Shown here: one piece after another, positions 1-12,772 of the stretch | Numbering within the stretch: position 1 is the first letter of the stretch | Layout: each line of letters starts with the position of its first letter | Source: Sinotaia quadrata | Taxonomy: Eukaryota; Mollusca; Gastropoda; Architaenioglossa; Viviparidae | DNA: 64,000 bases | Reading direction: 5' to 3' | Assembly (NCBI GenBank): GCA_028829895.1 | Contig: CM054180.1 | Location: 104,816,635 to 104,880,634 of the forward strand | Program-made: the position numbers and the translations under genes | Notes under the pieces: generated by a model | What the model saw: the letters and a program-made list of their open reading frames with translations, nothing else | What the model was told of the DNA's origin: nothing | Databases searched by the model: none

Positions 1-583
1 GAACAAAACGATATTATAATCTAAGGTGCTTAATTCTTCATAAACATATTATAGGCCCTATGTTTGGAAATTTGAAAAAAAAAACAACAACACAAATTAG
101 GAGAGTTTGATACTAACATTTAATCTTAGAATTTGTGCGTTAATTCTAAGAAAAAGGGAGGAAAAAATGACAGTTTTCAGTTAAACTAAGATTGTTTGGC
201 AATTACTGGTTTTGAAATAAACTGAAATAGCTGTTGGTGTATACGGCCTTCCAAGCAATTATAACTAAATGACGTCAAGCGTCGCTACATCTGCCAAGAT
301 CGGTGACGTCACGTCGCAGAAGTGTCCTATTCGTCACTTCTGATTTTAGTGCAAATATAGTATGATATGATATGAGTAGCTATAAATGTGAGGAAAAGGA
401 TAACGATGTAGATGGTGAAGATGACATAATAATATTTTTTTAAAATGTGTTGAAGCACCTAAATCGACTAATCACCAGATATTACCGTCCACGAAATCAA
501 CGAACGTTGAACGTAGAAGTCAAGCAGAAATCAATCAATATCATTGGTCGAGACTGACCTACCTATAAGTTTTCTACAACATC
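1..583. other. AT-rich non-coding DNA with a paired CRE
   Basis: No gene seen. The only notable content is two TGACGTCA palindromes (270-277 and 304-311), followed by an 8-bp inverted repeat CAGAAGTG/CACTTCTG (317-324, 335-342). Confidence 0.6.
270..342. promoter_or_regulatory. Two CRE palindromes plus a short inverted repeat
   Basis: TGACGTCA occurs twice within 42 bp. Two full 8-bp CRE/ATF palindromes this close together are unlikely by chance in AT-rich DNA, so this may be a promoter or enhancer for a gene outside the window. No exon was found next to it. Confidence 0.4.
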
Positions 584-686
584 GAGTCCGTGATTCTCCC
601 TTTCCCCCACAACCCCCTCACCCAGCGCGAAAGCGGCGGAAGCCGAAAGCGCCCCCCTACATTAAGAAGAAGAAGAGTCCGTGATT
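584..686 (+). mobile_element. Short retroposed insert with 12-bp target-site duplications
   Basis: The 12-mer GAGTCCGTGATT occurs at 584-595 and 675-686. Between them is a 79-bp C-rich segment (unlike the AT-rich flanks) that ends in an (AAG)n run. Perfect flanking repeats plus a simple-sequence tail are the marks of target-primed insertion, here a severely 5'-truncated LINE or a SINE. The parent family was not identified. Confidence 0.6.
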
Positions 687-1040
687 GTCAGCCATTCATG
701 CGTGTGCTAAGTTTGTCACCTCACAGTTCCAGGATGTAATCAAAATCCCGTTTCTTTTGTATGGACTGTTTAAAAACCAGCCAAGATTTCCTTCAGCAAC
801 TAAGTGGCACTAATTAATACTCAGTTGTTTTTCACTAGTTCTGCTCACATTTCTTGAGAATGACACTCAGTCCAGCAGGGCAAACTACAGTGAATTCATT
901 TACAATCAAAACTGCCTTCAAAGAAAATGGAATCAAACAGACTTGTGAATTCAAAAGCAGGGTTTTTGAGAATGCGGGACCATTTTTTTTTTTTTTAGGA
1001 CAGCATTCCAAAAGATCTCTCTGTAACCGTACTTGAAATT
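687..1040. other. Non-coding, no features
   Basis: AT-rich single-copy sequence with a T12 run near 985; no exon, repeat or RNA gene seen. Confidence 0.5.
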
Positions 1041-1049
1041 ACATCAACA

Positions 1050-1640
1050 GCAGACTGAACGTTATCATTTCTACTATGAACATTATCATTTCTGCGATGA
1101 CCATTATTGATTTCTACAATGAAGATCTCGAAGATGACCAACATCGATTTCTACAATGAACATTATCTCTTGATGACCATTGTTGATTTCTACAGTGAAC
1201 ATTATCTCTACGATGACTACTATCGACCTCTACAAAGAACATTATCATCTCTACAATGAATGTGTTCATTTCCACACTGAGCGTTATCATCAGTACAATG
1301 ATCATTATCATCTCTATGATGACTCTTATTGATTTCTACCACCAAAAAAAATTATCTCTACAATGACCATTATATCTACAAAGAGCATCATTTTCTTGAC
1401 AGTGAACATTATCATCACTAAAATAACCACATTCTCTACAAGGAACATTATCATCTCTATAATGACCATTATTGATTTCTACTAAGAACACTATCGTCTC
1501 TGCAATGACCATTATCTTTTCTATAATGACCAATGAACATGGTCACCTCTACAAAGAACATTATAATCCTTTCGAAGAACATTATCATCTCTACAATGAA
1601 CCTTATTAATTTCTACAAAGAATGTTATCATCTCTATAAA
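1050..1640. repeat. Degenerate minisatellite of about 24-40 bp
   Basis: Roughly 18 diverged copies built from motifs such as GAACATTATCATCTCTAC and TGACCATTATTGATTTCTAC. The phase drifts and copies are unequal in length, so the array is old. Confidence 0.85.
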
Positions 1641-2079
1641 ACAAAAACAGAGAGGTCAAATTTTATGTTAGTCCGGTTAAGCATGTCAGGCAGTGGCTAA
1701 AAGCGAGACGCCGCTACAGAAGATTGTCTTGGCCCAGACTTGCTGCGCTCTCCTAGAATGAAAAGCATAAACGTTGTTTGCAGGTGCACTAAAATTGTTT
1801 TACATTACTATAATTTATTAATGGTAGATTGTTATCACTGACTGAATAGATTTTTAAAAAAATATAAGACTATAATAATATAGCGAGATCTTTGATTTAA
1901 ACTATAAATACGCCCTTTCCTCCATAATGACATTTTAAAAAAAACCAAAATGCACATGCCTGCGCTATGACAATTACAATACGGTATCTTTGTACTTTCC
2001 GTTTCCTATCTCGTCATGGTTGAATACACAGAACAAGTGATATATCGTGAGTTTCACTCTTTCAGTAAAATTATCATGC
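1641..2079. other. Non-coding, no features
   Basis: A slightly GC-richer patch at 1670-1760 may be an unrecognised transposon scrap; the rest is AT-rich without signals. Confidence 0.4.
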
Positions 2080-2634
2080 ATCACTCTAAGTGTGAAACAG
2101 TCTCGTAGCTTGTTGTGTCTGCTGGACACCGCTCTGGCAAAGACGTGTGAAACGGACTCTTAGCTTGCTGTCTACTGAACACTCCTCTGGCAGAGACATC
2201 ACTGTAAGTGTGAAACAGTCTCTTAGCTTGTCGTGTCTGCTGAACAGTCCTCTGGCAGAGACATCACTGTAAGTGTGAAACAGTCTCTTAGCTTGTCGTG
2301 TCTGCTGAACAGTCCTCTGGCAGAGACATCACTGTAAGTGTGAAACAGTCTCTTAGCTTGTCGTGTCTGCTGAACAGTCCTCTGGCAGAGACATCACTGT
2401 AAGTGTGAAACAGTCTCTTAGCTTGTCGTGTCTGCTGAACAGTCCTCTGGCAGAGACATCACTGTAAGTGTGAAACAGTCTCTTAGCTTGTCGTGTCTGC
2501 TGAACAGTCCTCTGGCAGAGACATCACTGTAAGTGTGAAACAGTCTCTTAGCTTGTCGTGTCTGCTGAACAGTCCTCTGGCAGAGACATCACTGTAAGTG
2601 TGAAACAGTCTCTTAGCTTGTCGTGTCTGCTGGC
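2080..2634. repeat. 65-bp tandem array, about 8.5 copies
   Basis: Each unit contains GTGTGAAACAGTCTCTTAG and CCTCTGGCAGAGACATCAC. The first two copies are divergent, the inner six are nearly identical, and the last is truncated at GTGTCTGCTGG. The gradient suggests recent expansion from the downstream side. Confidence 0.95.
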
Positions 2635-2784
2635 ATTTATAAAATAAAGGTGCGGTGGCTAGGCATTTAACATTCAACCGATAAAAAGGAAGAGCTGTCT
2701 CAAAATCGCATCAAGTTCAAACAAACAAATAAAATCCCCTTGCTTTCTTTAACTTTGGTTATTTCAGTTACTCAGAAATAAACC

Positions 2785-2975
2785 AGAAGTCCTAAAATCA
2801 CATAAACCTAGGAAATAAAAATGTCCTAAAATCACATACACTAAGAAATAAAGAAAAGGTTCTAAAATCACATAAATTAAGAAATTTCAAAACGTGCTAA
2901 AATCACATGAATTAAGAAATTTGAAGACCTGCTAAAATCACAGAAATTTGAAAACTTGCTAAAATCACATAAAAT
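2785..2975. repeat. Short-unit degenerate repeat, about 35 bp
   Basis: Six copies around the core CTAAAATCACATAAA followed by TTAAGAAATT-like spacers; they diverge progressively along the block. Confidence 0.8.
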
Positions 2976-4030
2976 AATTGGTCGATACCCGGAGACAGGG
3001 AGTTAATCCATTCCAGATCTTGTCTAGCATATAGAGAAATCGATAATATTAATATTATGGTTAATTTTACAGATTAGTCTGACTAACTTGTAAGGGGTCA
3101 TCTTCCTGTTTTGAATCATCTCTTTGATAAGGGGCAACAATTCAAAGAGATGATTCAAAACCCCCAAACCCACGCAAATTCTCGTCCAACGGGACAACAA
3201 ATAACTAAGTTAAATTAACAATATTCAAAATAACCATTATCCATAAATACACAGGGAATAGTCATAATCTTACAAAGTCTAATATAATGCAATTAACTAT
3301 CTACCGTTTCACACAGTTACAGTTCACTGCCCGTCGTGTCTTACAGTTAAACTGGGTAATAAAAGTCAAGGCTTGAAAAATATTTTGCAAGTCTCACCAA
3401 TTATCGGTTGGCAACAACAATAAAAAAAAAAACAACAAAACAAAACAAAAACCCACCAAAACATTCTGACAGTCCTAGCACAATGAACAGGCTACATTCA
3501 TCAACAGTTAAATAACAAAACAATAATTGTTATAAATACAAGAGCAGAATTAGGATGAGAAGAGGATTTACACACACATGCCAAACCATCTCTCGTGGCA
3601 TCTCGTCCCACTTAAAGCGGCAAAGTACACACGCCGCGAATGAACGAGTGATAGCTTGATCTTTGTAGGGGCAATTTTGCAACACTAGAGCACATCACAA
3701 CTTGGATGTCTGATATCTCTCAAAAGTGTTAGACCTTGTGACAGAGTATATTTGCCCCTCCCTATTTTAAATGTTAATTGTTATTTAAATTGCTAAATTG
3801 TCAGAGTGATCCGACCTTGGGCACTCCTATGGCGTTATTTTGAAAGTGTTTGAGTTGAATGACAGCAACATTCTCTACTGCAAGTAAACTCCTTAAACTC
3901 AGCCCATTGGTTAGTCTCGTTCTCATAAATAAAAATCATTGGATAATAGAAAACTGCTCATTCAGATTCCATTAGATCAGCAAATCTAGAATGTTCTACT
4001 AGCCTCGGGTTGCCGTTTATCATCGCTTGT
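2976..4030. other. Non-coding, no features
   Basis: AT-rich DNA. TCAAAGAGATGATTC near 3140 repeats in inverted form GAATCATCTCTTTGA near 3115, a 15-bp near-perfect hairpin. No coding signal. Confidence 0.5.
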
Positions 4031-4034
4031 ATTT

Positions 4035-4395
4035 CAGAGGTATATATTGGCGTTTGGATTGGTTTTCCCTTTGTAATGCCGCTCTTTGCCCCTTTGTCGG
4101 TTGTCATTTCCCGTTATTCCTATTTGGCTCCTATATTCCTATGATCCATAGGAAGCTCGTTGTTTGTTTTGCATATCTATAATTAGTTGTCTAATATTGT
4201 TCATGTTAAACGCTCTCTGTGTGTTATATGGGTTGTTAAGGGCCTTTAGAGCTGAGAGCGAGTCGGTGATCATTAGAAGTTTTGGGGGATGTGGGGGGGG
4301 GGATTGCGTAGGGCTTCTTGGAGTGCCATTTGTATTGCTACTGTTTCCGCGGTCATTATGCTGTCTTCAAATTCAAAAGTGAATAAGGACAAACG
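4035..4395 (-). pseudogene. Decayed non-LTR retrotransposon RNase H domain
   Basis: Read on the - strand, three frames together give FEDSIMTAETVAIQMALQEA, then ITDSLSALKALNNPYNTQRA and a degraded SQIGITGNDN (the usual SHVGIxGNE). These are the RNase H motifs (catalytic E, D of TDS, and D/N) that end the ORF2 of jockey/I-type LINEs. The frame is broken by an expanded C-run near 4290 and by stops. No RT domain is next to it. Confidence 0.75.
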
Positions 4396-4539
4396 ATCCT
4401 ATACCCGCCACTACAATACGAAAAAATTCACAAAGCACTGGAAAAGTTCTTAACAGATACCATTAACTATATTAAACACACACACACACACACTCGGGTA
4501 GAACACCAAAACCAGACAACGGGAATAAGACTGCAGTGC

Positions 4540-4820
4540 ACACCCCTTAACATTTCTACCAACTAGGGGGAGTGGCTTCGAAAAGAAGAAAAGAGGAGAA
4601 AGACAATATATATTTTATATATTTAAAAAAAAAAAAAAATTTAAAAAAACCGACGCGACGGAAGACGACTGGCCCCACCCGCACCCTGGAGTCAAGTGAA
4701 GGGTGCGAAGCCCTGTCTGAGCGCCACCAAAGGCGAGAACGTAGCAAGATGAAAGCCTTCAACCACGCTCAGCCAGGAGAGTAGTAAACGTTACCAACCA
4801 ACCAACCAACCAACCAATTT
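4540..4820 (+). other. GC-richer island with a poly-A run and an (AACC)n tail
   Basis: A segment at 4650-4790 is much richer in GC than its flanks and stays open for 70 codons (ending in AFNHAQPGE). It is followed by five copies of AACC, which resembles the simple repeat at the 3' end of a LINE. It could be the tail of a retroelement; the family was not recognised. Confidence 0.35.
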
Positions 4821-5635
4821 GAAGACAAAGAGAGAAGTCCGATTTGAAGGCAGTCATTAGTTTGAGTGGTGAGTTTAACTAAGTGGTGCACGTGCCACAG
4901 ACTTTCAGTTCACAAAAGTGCCAGATTCCCGTACCCCTCTACCAACTTCTACCAAGTTACCATCAGATACACGACAGAGCAAAGATAAACTATACCAAAC
5001 AGAATATTATTTACGTTTGTTGTATGAAAACTTTTAAATGCACTCTTTCCACGAAATCAGCATGTTAAAACACTCGACCATCTGAGAAGTTTATTTGCTT
5101 TACTAACTACTTATTTTTTTCACTTTATTATTATTTCGTCCAAATAGGTCTAAAATCATTGCTCGCCATGTTGTTGTACCTAAATGACTTTGAAATGCGG
5201 TCACACATTTCCTTTTCAAAGAACGGTAACTGTTGCAGCTAAAATAGAATATGGCTGCATATAAAATGACTCAACAAATAATGATTCATAGGCTGTAAAA
5301 TACATTAAATTTTAATTAACTGGGCACAATAAAAAAAATGAAATCACGTTTTTAAATTCTACCATCTCATTATAAATTATTGGAGATTTTATAAAAACAA
5401 CCCACCCATCCCATTAAAAAACAAAACAAGACGTTCACGCATACAGACTGACGCACTCACATATATAAATATATAAACGTACATACATAAACAAAGTGTG
5501 CGATCATTAATTATCACTTTAAAAAATCAATGGTAATAATACTCTATCCTAAAGGCATAATTCATATCATGGAAGGAAGTTAGAAACAGAATAAATAATA
5601 GTAGACCTATGACCTGATATAGTCGGTAGTTTTAG
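4821..5635. other. Non-coding, no features
   Basis: AT-rich sequence with no exon, transposon or tandem repeat that I could support. Confidence 0.5.
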
Positions 5636-5639
5636 GCAC

Positions 5640-6345
5640 GTCACAAAGTAGTGTTCACAACGGACCTGTTAGTGTTCACAGATAATGAATGTCCAAGGAA
5701 AATTTCAAGGTACTAAATTATACGTAACTAAACTGTCTTCAAAACAAAGGAGTACATAGAGAATAGAAACGTTAATTCTTGATGTTACTGAACTGTGATC
5801 GCTATTGTCCTTTTAGTGTTCACAGAGAATGAAAGTTCACAGTCTCCAAAACAAAGGAATACATAGTGAATAGACAAGTTAATTCTTGATCTATCCGAAC
5901 TTCGATCACTATTATCCTGTTAGTGTTCACAGACAATGATTTTTCCAGAGAAAGTTCAGTCTTCAAAACAAAGGAGTACAGAACGTTAATTCTTAATTCT
6001 TCAGAGCAGCGTTCACTACGGCCCTGTCAGAGTTCAGTGTCCAAGGAAAATTTCATAGGTACTAAATTATATGTAACTAAACTGTCTTCAAAACAAAGGA
6101 ATACATAGCTAATCGAAACGTTATTTTTTTTTATCTATCAGAGCTGCGGATCAATATTGTCCGATTAGCGTTCACAGAGAGTTAATTTTCTACTAAAAGT
6201 TCACAGTCTAGAAAGGAGTACACAGTGTATAGAAACGTTATTTTATTTTTTCAGAGCAAAGCGTACTACGGTTCTGTTAGTGTTTACAGATAAAGAATGT
6301 TCTAGAGAAAGTTCATAGGTTCTAAATTATACGTAACTCCACAAA
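5640..6345. repeat. Divergent long-unit tandem repeat, about 100-190 bp
   Basis: Six copies of a block carrying TTAGTGTTCACAGA, ACTAAATTATACGTAACT, TCTTCAAAACAAAGGA and GAAACGTTA, in that order but with different internal deletions. Unit length varies from about 100 to 190 bp. Confidence 0.8.
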
Positions 6346-6886
6346 TATTGCAACACAGGCGAACACAGATTACACAGATTACAGAACCAGTAAATCTCGA
6401 TTCTTTAGAGAATACCCCACTTTTATTACACATTTTATTGGTTTGTCTGCAATTTCTATATTTTTGCAAATGAGAACGGTTTTTTTCAATTTACCATTGA
6501 TACTTATATTAAGTTTTGTACGGATGGTGCTATTTTGTACTCAAAGACAATAGCAGTGTATATATATAAGGTTTATTTTAAAATCCAGTTTTTCTGCGAT
6601 AATCAATGTTATGTCCTCAAAGGGTCGTTCCACATGAAAATGACGCAATCAAACTTGGTGACGTCAACCTTCCCTTGCCAGATTACATAATAAATGCGGA
6701 CACCCTTGATTCTCTTACTGTCTTTTCTGGGCTCCTCTGTGTGTGATATACATTTTTGAAAAAATATTCTTTCCAATGTACAGTGTACGTTAACAAACAG
6801 TTTTGGTGGATAATTGTATTCCTGTCAACTTTGCAACTTCAACAATTCTTGTGTCTATGCATATGCCTTAATTACCTATCTGAAAA

Positions 6887-6887
<1 letters not shown>

Positions 6888-6963
<76 letters not shown>
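6888..6963. repeat. (CA)n microsatellite
   Basis: About 38 uninterrupted CA dinucleotides. Confidence 0.98.
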
Positions 6964-6964
<1 letters not shown>

Positions 6965-9880
6965 TGTTAATTCACTTTTTAAATTCCTTCTTGTCTAGCA
7001 AACCAAAGTTCAGGTCCCTCCACTGACGCACAATTACGTGTCGATCACAAGTGTTTATTATTTATTTGTTTTATTTTTCTTCTCTTTAATGTAGTTGTTT
7101 TCCTTTTCCTCATTAGCCATAATAATAAAACGTTTACATAACCTGTTTTGTGTCATTACACGTACATATGAGCTTGTGTATGTGAGTAATTAAGAGAGAG
7201 GACTTCTTGAATCATGAACTATAAGATCATTATATCACAAGATTAAAGAAGGGAAGATGTTGTTTATGATTTACGACTGTATAATGCCAGTGCCGAGTTG
7301 ACATTTTTGACGTTGTATTTACGTTGTTGTACTGGCAGTACTTCTACTGAGCTTTTAATGTTGTTTAACATCTTGGACGCTGGACTGGCAGTGTGCTGTT
7401 GAGTTCTTGATGTTGTTTAACGCTGGACTGGCAGGTGTACTATTGACTTCTGGAGTGGAACTGGCGATTTTAAGGCGAGTATATTACGATATTAATGATT
7501 ATTATTCCATGATACGACATCTCTCATAGATAAACAAAGGCGAGAAGTAGAAGACAGTTGTAGTTATATCAGTACTGACCTGTGTCCCAAAAGGTAAATA
7601 TTCTTCTTAGACAAGAATATGAATAAGTTGCAATTCTTATTAATTCATAATGTGTCAAATCTGTTTTCATTATTACGCATCAGTGTTTTTTTTCTTTTGT
7701 CATTATTTTCTCGTACACTTTACAACTTGGATCAGATGTGAGAGTCTGGGATATCTTATTCAACTGACCAGGAAATTAATATTATCCACCCTTCCCCAAA
7801 AATAAAATAAATAAATAAAAGCACCCCCACTTTTGTTTACTCATATTGGTGCTTTTAACTGTGGAGGTAAGTGAACAGTGTAAAATCGTTTTAATAATTA
7901 CCACAACTTTGTAATTGTATTCTGAAAGTGCACATCTTCAAACGGTCATTAGCATTGAAAAAACCTGCCAGAAGGTATTAATAATTAGCATAATAATTAC
8001 TGATTAATGCTAGTGTGCAATTGCTCATCCTGATGGAAATCATTGCACAGACTCTCATAGTCTGAAAGATCTAGAAAAATATACAATAAACACAAGATTT
8101 TTGTCATTTGCTAGTAAGTCTGCGATTTAGTAAACCAACAAAACTTTCATGAGGTTACAGTGCAATTAATATTATGTATGTTATATATATGTATATATAA
8201 GTGTGTGAATGTGTAAGTTTAATACTCTATTGTGCCACTATTGAGTTACTCCCCTAATAACGTATTAATCTTATTATTTAGAATAATATCTAAATATGTG
8301 AGTATTATTAATGACAAAATGGAAAATAATATGATTACATGTATTATATTTAATTTAGAGATCAATACTCTTCTCTCTCCACTTGGCAGATCTTAGGTTG
8401 GCAGTTATCAACAGGGCCCTAGGTGCTAACATTTGCAGATATTGGAAATCAATCACCTCACTTAGCTGTTTACATAATAGCTTACTCTTCATTATTAGAA
8501 CTAGAAGGAATTACTGATTTGACTAATCACTTATTCTTAAGCCCCTAACTGCTGATTCCCATTCATATCAATAAAAAGAAAAAAAGAAATAAAGTATGGA
8601 AAAGGAGACAATGATTTATTCAAACATAAATGGTTAAGATATTATAATATTTATATACATATCTCAGCAGTTAATAAATCCAATATAGCATACATAATTG
8701 CACTTATTAATGTTTTGAGGAAAAACAAAAACAAAAGAAGTGTACACAACCCTATTGGATGTATTTGTGCGTGCTCTTGTGTTTTTGTATACACGTGTGA
8801 ATCCATCCAAAGAAGTAAATATCTAAAAATGATGTGCTTCTCATTTCAGTAAACCTAACCATGAAGTCCAAGCCATCTCTCACCATCCAAAAATTTAGAA
8901 TCTTAGATGGATTACAATATAGTTGTTGACAGTAATCAACAGCAACAAAATTCTGGTCTTACATAAACAACAACAACAAAAATGTACTGGTCAAGGTCAC
9001 AAAAGAAACTGTTTTGCTGACATTACCAATAAAAGTGAATGATAAATAAAGTAGCTGCAGACTAAAACCAATTCAAGAAAGAAGAATAAGACAAAGATCA
9101 CTCAGATACACTTGTAGAAAGACTGAAAAATAGAGGAATAAAACAATATACAGCAAACAAAAAATAGTTTTTCTGGACTATAAATAGAAATGTCCCCCAG
9201 TAGATGTTCATCCAATCTTAACCACTGGCACTAAACTGCAGGAGAGTATTTATAAATTAAATTTTAATTTGTGTTTGTATATTTATAAAATAAATAGTTA
9301 CCATTCAATATTCAAACAATTCAATATTTGCAACTTTAAATAATTCAAATCATTATTTTCTGCTTATTTGTATTGAAAAGTATTAATTTTTAAATCACTA
9401 ATGAAATGAATTATATATATATTGGCAATAAACATTTTCTGCTGTTACAGTGAAAAATATTTTGATTACTGAAATGAATTAGTAAGCAGACAATATCTAA
9501 AAAGTAAAAGACAAAACAAGTCCATAATGTAACTGAGAAATCATTTATTGAAAAAATATTCTTGTGCAAATAAATAAACATACTTTGCATACTGGTAAAC
9601 AAACAAAATTATGCAATTATAACAATCCAAAGTATTTATTATTTTTACCATTATACAACTTTCTAAAGTAAACTTTTGATCAGTGCATGCAAATGACTTA
9701 AAATATACACTTTCAAAGACAAGCACAATCAACATGGAAACCCATTTCATCTTTAACATACTAAGAACTTTTAGAAATGTTGTTTGGACTTGAATCTTAA
9801 CCTCTGAGCATCAGAAAAAATATTGTTTAATGTACCTGGGCAGAATACATTTTGGAACAAAAATAAACTTACATTTCATT
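6964..9880. other. Non-coding AT-rich DNA
   Basis: About 2.9 kb with no supportable exon. A partial duplication around 7290-7450 (CGTTGTATTT/GCTGGACTGGCAG) is the only internal structure seen. Confidence 0.5.
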
Positions 9881-9884
9881 ACAG

Positions 9885-10200
9885 ACTTGCTGATATAAAT
9901 AGAAATGTATACTGGTGGAAGTGTACATTTCATTACAAACTTGCAAATATTGATAAAGATGTATATTGGTGGCAATGTACATTTCATCACAAACTTACAA
10001 ATTGATAAAGATGTATATTGGTGCAGTGTACATTTCTTTACACAGTGACAAATATTGATAAAGATGTTTAGTGGTGGCAGTGTACATTTCATCACAAACT
10101 TACAAATTGATAAAGATGTATATTGGTGCAGAGTGTACATTTCTTTACACTATGACAGATGTATACTGTTGGTGGCAGTGTACATTTCATTACATCTTGC
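9885..10200. repeat. Tandem repeat of about 52-58 bp
   Basis: Six copies sharing GATAAAGATGTATATTGGTG and GTGTACATTTCATCACAAAC, with small indels. Confidence 0.88.
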
Positions 10201-12690
10201 AGGCCACTGCACATCATTCTTCATTCAAGTGTACTGGTCCTTGTTAAAAAAAAAACTAAACCCCAATCCAACACCAGCACCCATCCACCCTCCAAAAGAG
10301 GAAAAAAAGTAACACAAGACATTGGTAATGACTGGTTGAGATCTGAAAATAAAACAACAATTAAAAAAAAATCCACACAGTTCTGCTTTTTCACCCATTT
10401 TGATGCCAGTCAGTGGCACCTCATCTCACAAGAAAATTTAGGTACTCTGTAAAATTTTTGAAAATAAAACATGCTGTTGCCCTCTCCCCAACATCCTATA
10501 CAGCTTTTAGACCTGTCACTGGTATTAGCAGTGTCTTTTATTGCATAATTTTAAAAATATTATTTAATAAGGTTTTATATTGTGCCTACACTCAACATCA
10601 AATGAAACAATGCCAATATGCATACATGTAGTTACAATTTTAAATGAATTAATAAGGCTTGGTCTTCTATCTACTCTCTTCATAAAAATTAAACAATGCT
10701 ATTAATAGTCATTTGCTGTTTTAGCAATTGTAAATGAAAACATAATTGTAGATTTTAAGCATGAATGGAAGAAAATAATGTAAATTTCGAATAAATATAT
10801 AGTTTTCTGTAGAAAACTTGTACTTTTAGCAACATTTACATCTTATCATTTTATGTGCATAGAAAAAATTCAAGGGGTAAAATTGCATATAAGTGTCTTA
10901 AGAGTTACAACCTTATTACATTTAGATTAGAGAACACTTTCATATGCATTTCCCTTAATGGTACATCACACACACACACAAACACACTCTCTCTCTCACA
11001 CATTCAACAAAAGATGAATATACATTTATTTGCACTTATCCAATCTAAGCAGTACTATGGACATTGTATTTTGACAAATGTAACCACTTGAATTTCAGAC
11101 CAGTGTTCGGAAACTCTGTGATTCTGTGACAGGATAGGTAAAACAGCTGTCAAACAGTTAGAAATTATGATTAAACTGTCTTCCACAACACATACAGTTT
11201 ACTGTTGTTTATAGTTGTATTTTGTGATAGCATACTTTTATTAACAGGAAAAGAAATAGAAAAATATCTTTATAGCCTCATAATGCTGCTGGTGTTTGAT
11301 TCAATGAAAAAAACATGTCAGACTTCTGCATTAAGTGTACACATGAAAAGATAAGAAAAAGACAATAACTGTATTTATCGCTCATGTGTCCAAAAAACAA
11401 TAAAAATCCCTCCTCCCATTTTTATTGTTGTTATTGTTGGTTTGTTGATTAACCATAGAGTAGAGTTCTTGAGATAGAGTTCGGACCAGCTACTAAAAGC
11501 CTAAATTGTCGAATAATCAATACTTCAGTCAGGTAAATCTCTGTTCTATGTGTCAACAGATGGGCTGGCTGGTAAAAATTGTTCTGCCCTTTGTAGGTGC
11601 TTAAAGTGTATAAGTTAAGAGATTAACTGTTGACCTTTTAATAATTTCATAAAAGATTAGGTGCATGTGATTGTCTGAATTTATACCTATTCTGAACTAC
11701 ACAATGTGTCTTCTTAATAGATCTCTAGAATTCAGCCTGTCTGATTACTCAAGAAAAGAAACTCTTGTATAACTGTATTTTTAGTTGCATTTAAACATTA
11801 TTTATAAACTGACCTGAGTCATTAATCTCTATATGCTGACCATCAGAGACTGGTTGCAGTTTCTGACATGCAAGGTGTATAGCTTAGGTGTTTGTCTCCA
11901 CAAATAAAACAAGGTTTAAATGGATATTTGGGCACTGCATAAATTTCATACAAGGTTGAAGTATTCTAATCAACAACCAGTGATTTAAGATGTTATCATG
12001 AAATGGAGGTCAAACATATTTCTAATTATCCACTATGAAGGTGCAGCATGTGACATACACTTTTTGTAACTTTAATTTTATGAATTATTTATTTGCTGTT
12101 ATTATTAGCAATTTGTTTTATATACCTACTGCTAATATTTATAGTTAATTTTTCTTTTTTTTAAAATCTAATATTTGTATTACAAATATTTAATTTTTAT
12201 TAGTATTTTATTTGTATTATAAATATTTCATTTTTATTAGTATCCGATAGCCATGTTTACTTCATTGTTATTAGTATCTGATATCCATGTTTTACAGTTC
12301 AAGATTATAATCTATGATACACATAAGTCACATGTACAAAAGGGAAGATATAGACAAAAAACATGATATGAAGTTTTGATTCAGTATGTCATTGCATAGA
12401 GAAGTAAAATATAATGATTCTTGTTTAACCTAATTCTGCACTCGTGCACAAGTATCCTGATGGTGTTTGTTTTGGAAAAGAGACATATAGTACCAAGAGG
12501 AACAAAGATGTGATTACTGATTGCATGAAATCAAGTTTCTGTGTAACTATGCCTGGGCACTGACTCTTTCTGACTTTTATTTGCTAAGGGTTTCTAACAT
12601 AAATGCGGTAGCACATATGACCCAGTTTATTAATTTATCCAACTAAAAATTTAAGCTATGGATTAACTAAGAACTATTCTAAAGTATAAC
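10201..12690. other. Non-coding AT-rich DNA
   Basis: About 2.5 kb with no exon or clear repeat, apart from a short (CA)n/(CT)n stretch near 10970-11000. Confidence 0.5.
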
Positions 12691-12694
12691 TTTC

Positions 12695-12772
12695 TTTGCT
12701 CCAAGCAGGAATCAAACCCCTCTCCTAATGAGCAAAGAAAACATCCCTTACCTGTAAGCTATCAACTTGTCA
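12695..12772 (-). mobile_element. tRNA-derived SINE head (relic)
   Basis: On the - strand an A-box-like TAGCTTACAGG (12761-12751) and a B-box-like GGTTTGATTCC (12718-12708) lie 32 bp apart, the spacing of an internal Pol III promoter. The sequence cannot fold as a normal tRNA, so it is read as a SINE head, not a tRNA gene. Confidence 0.5.
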
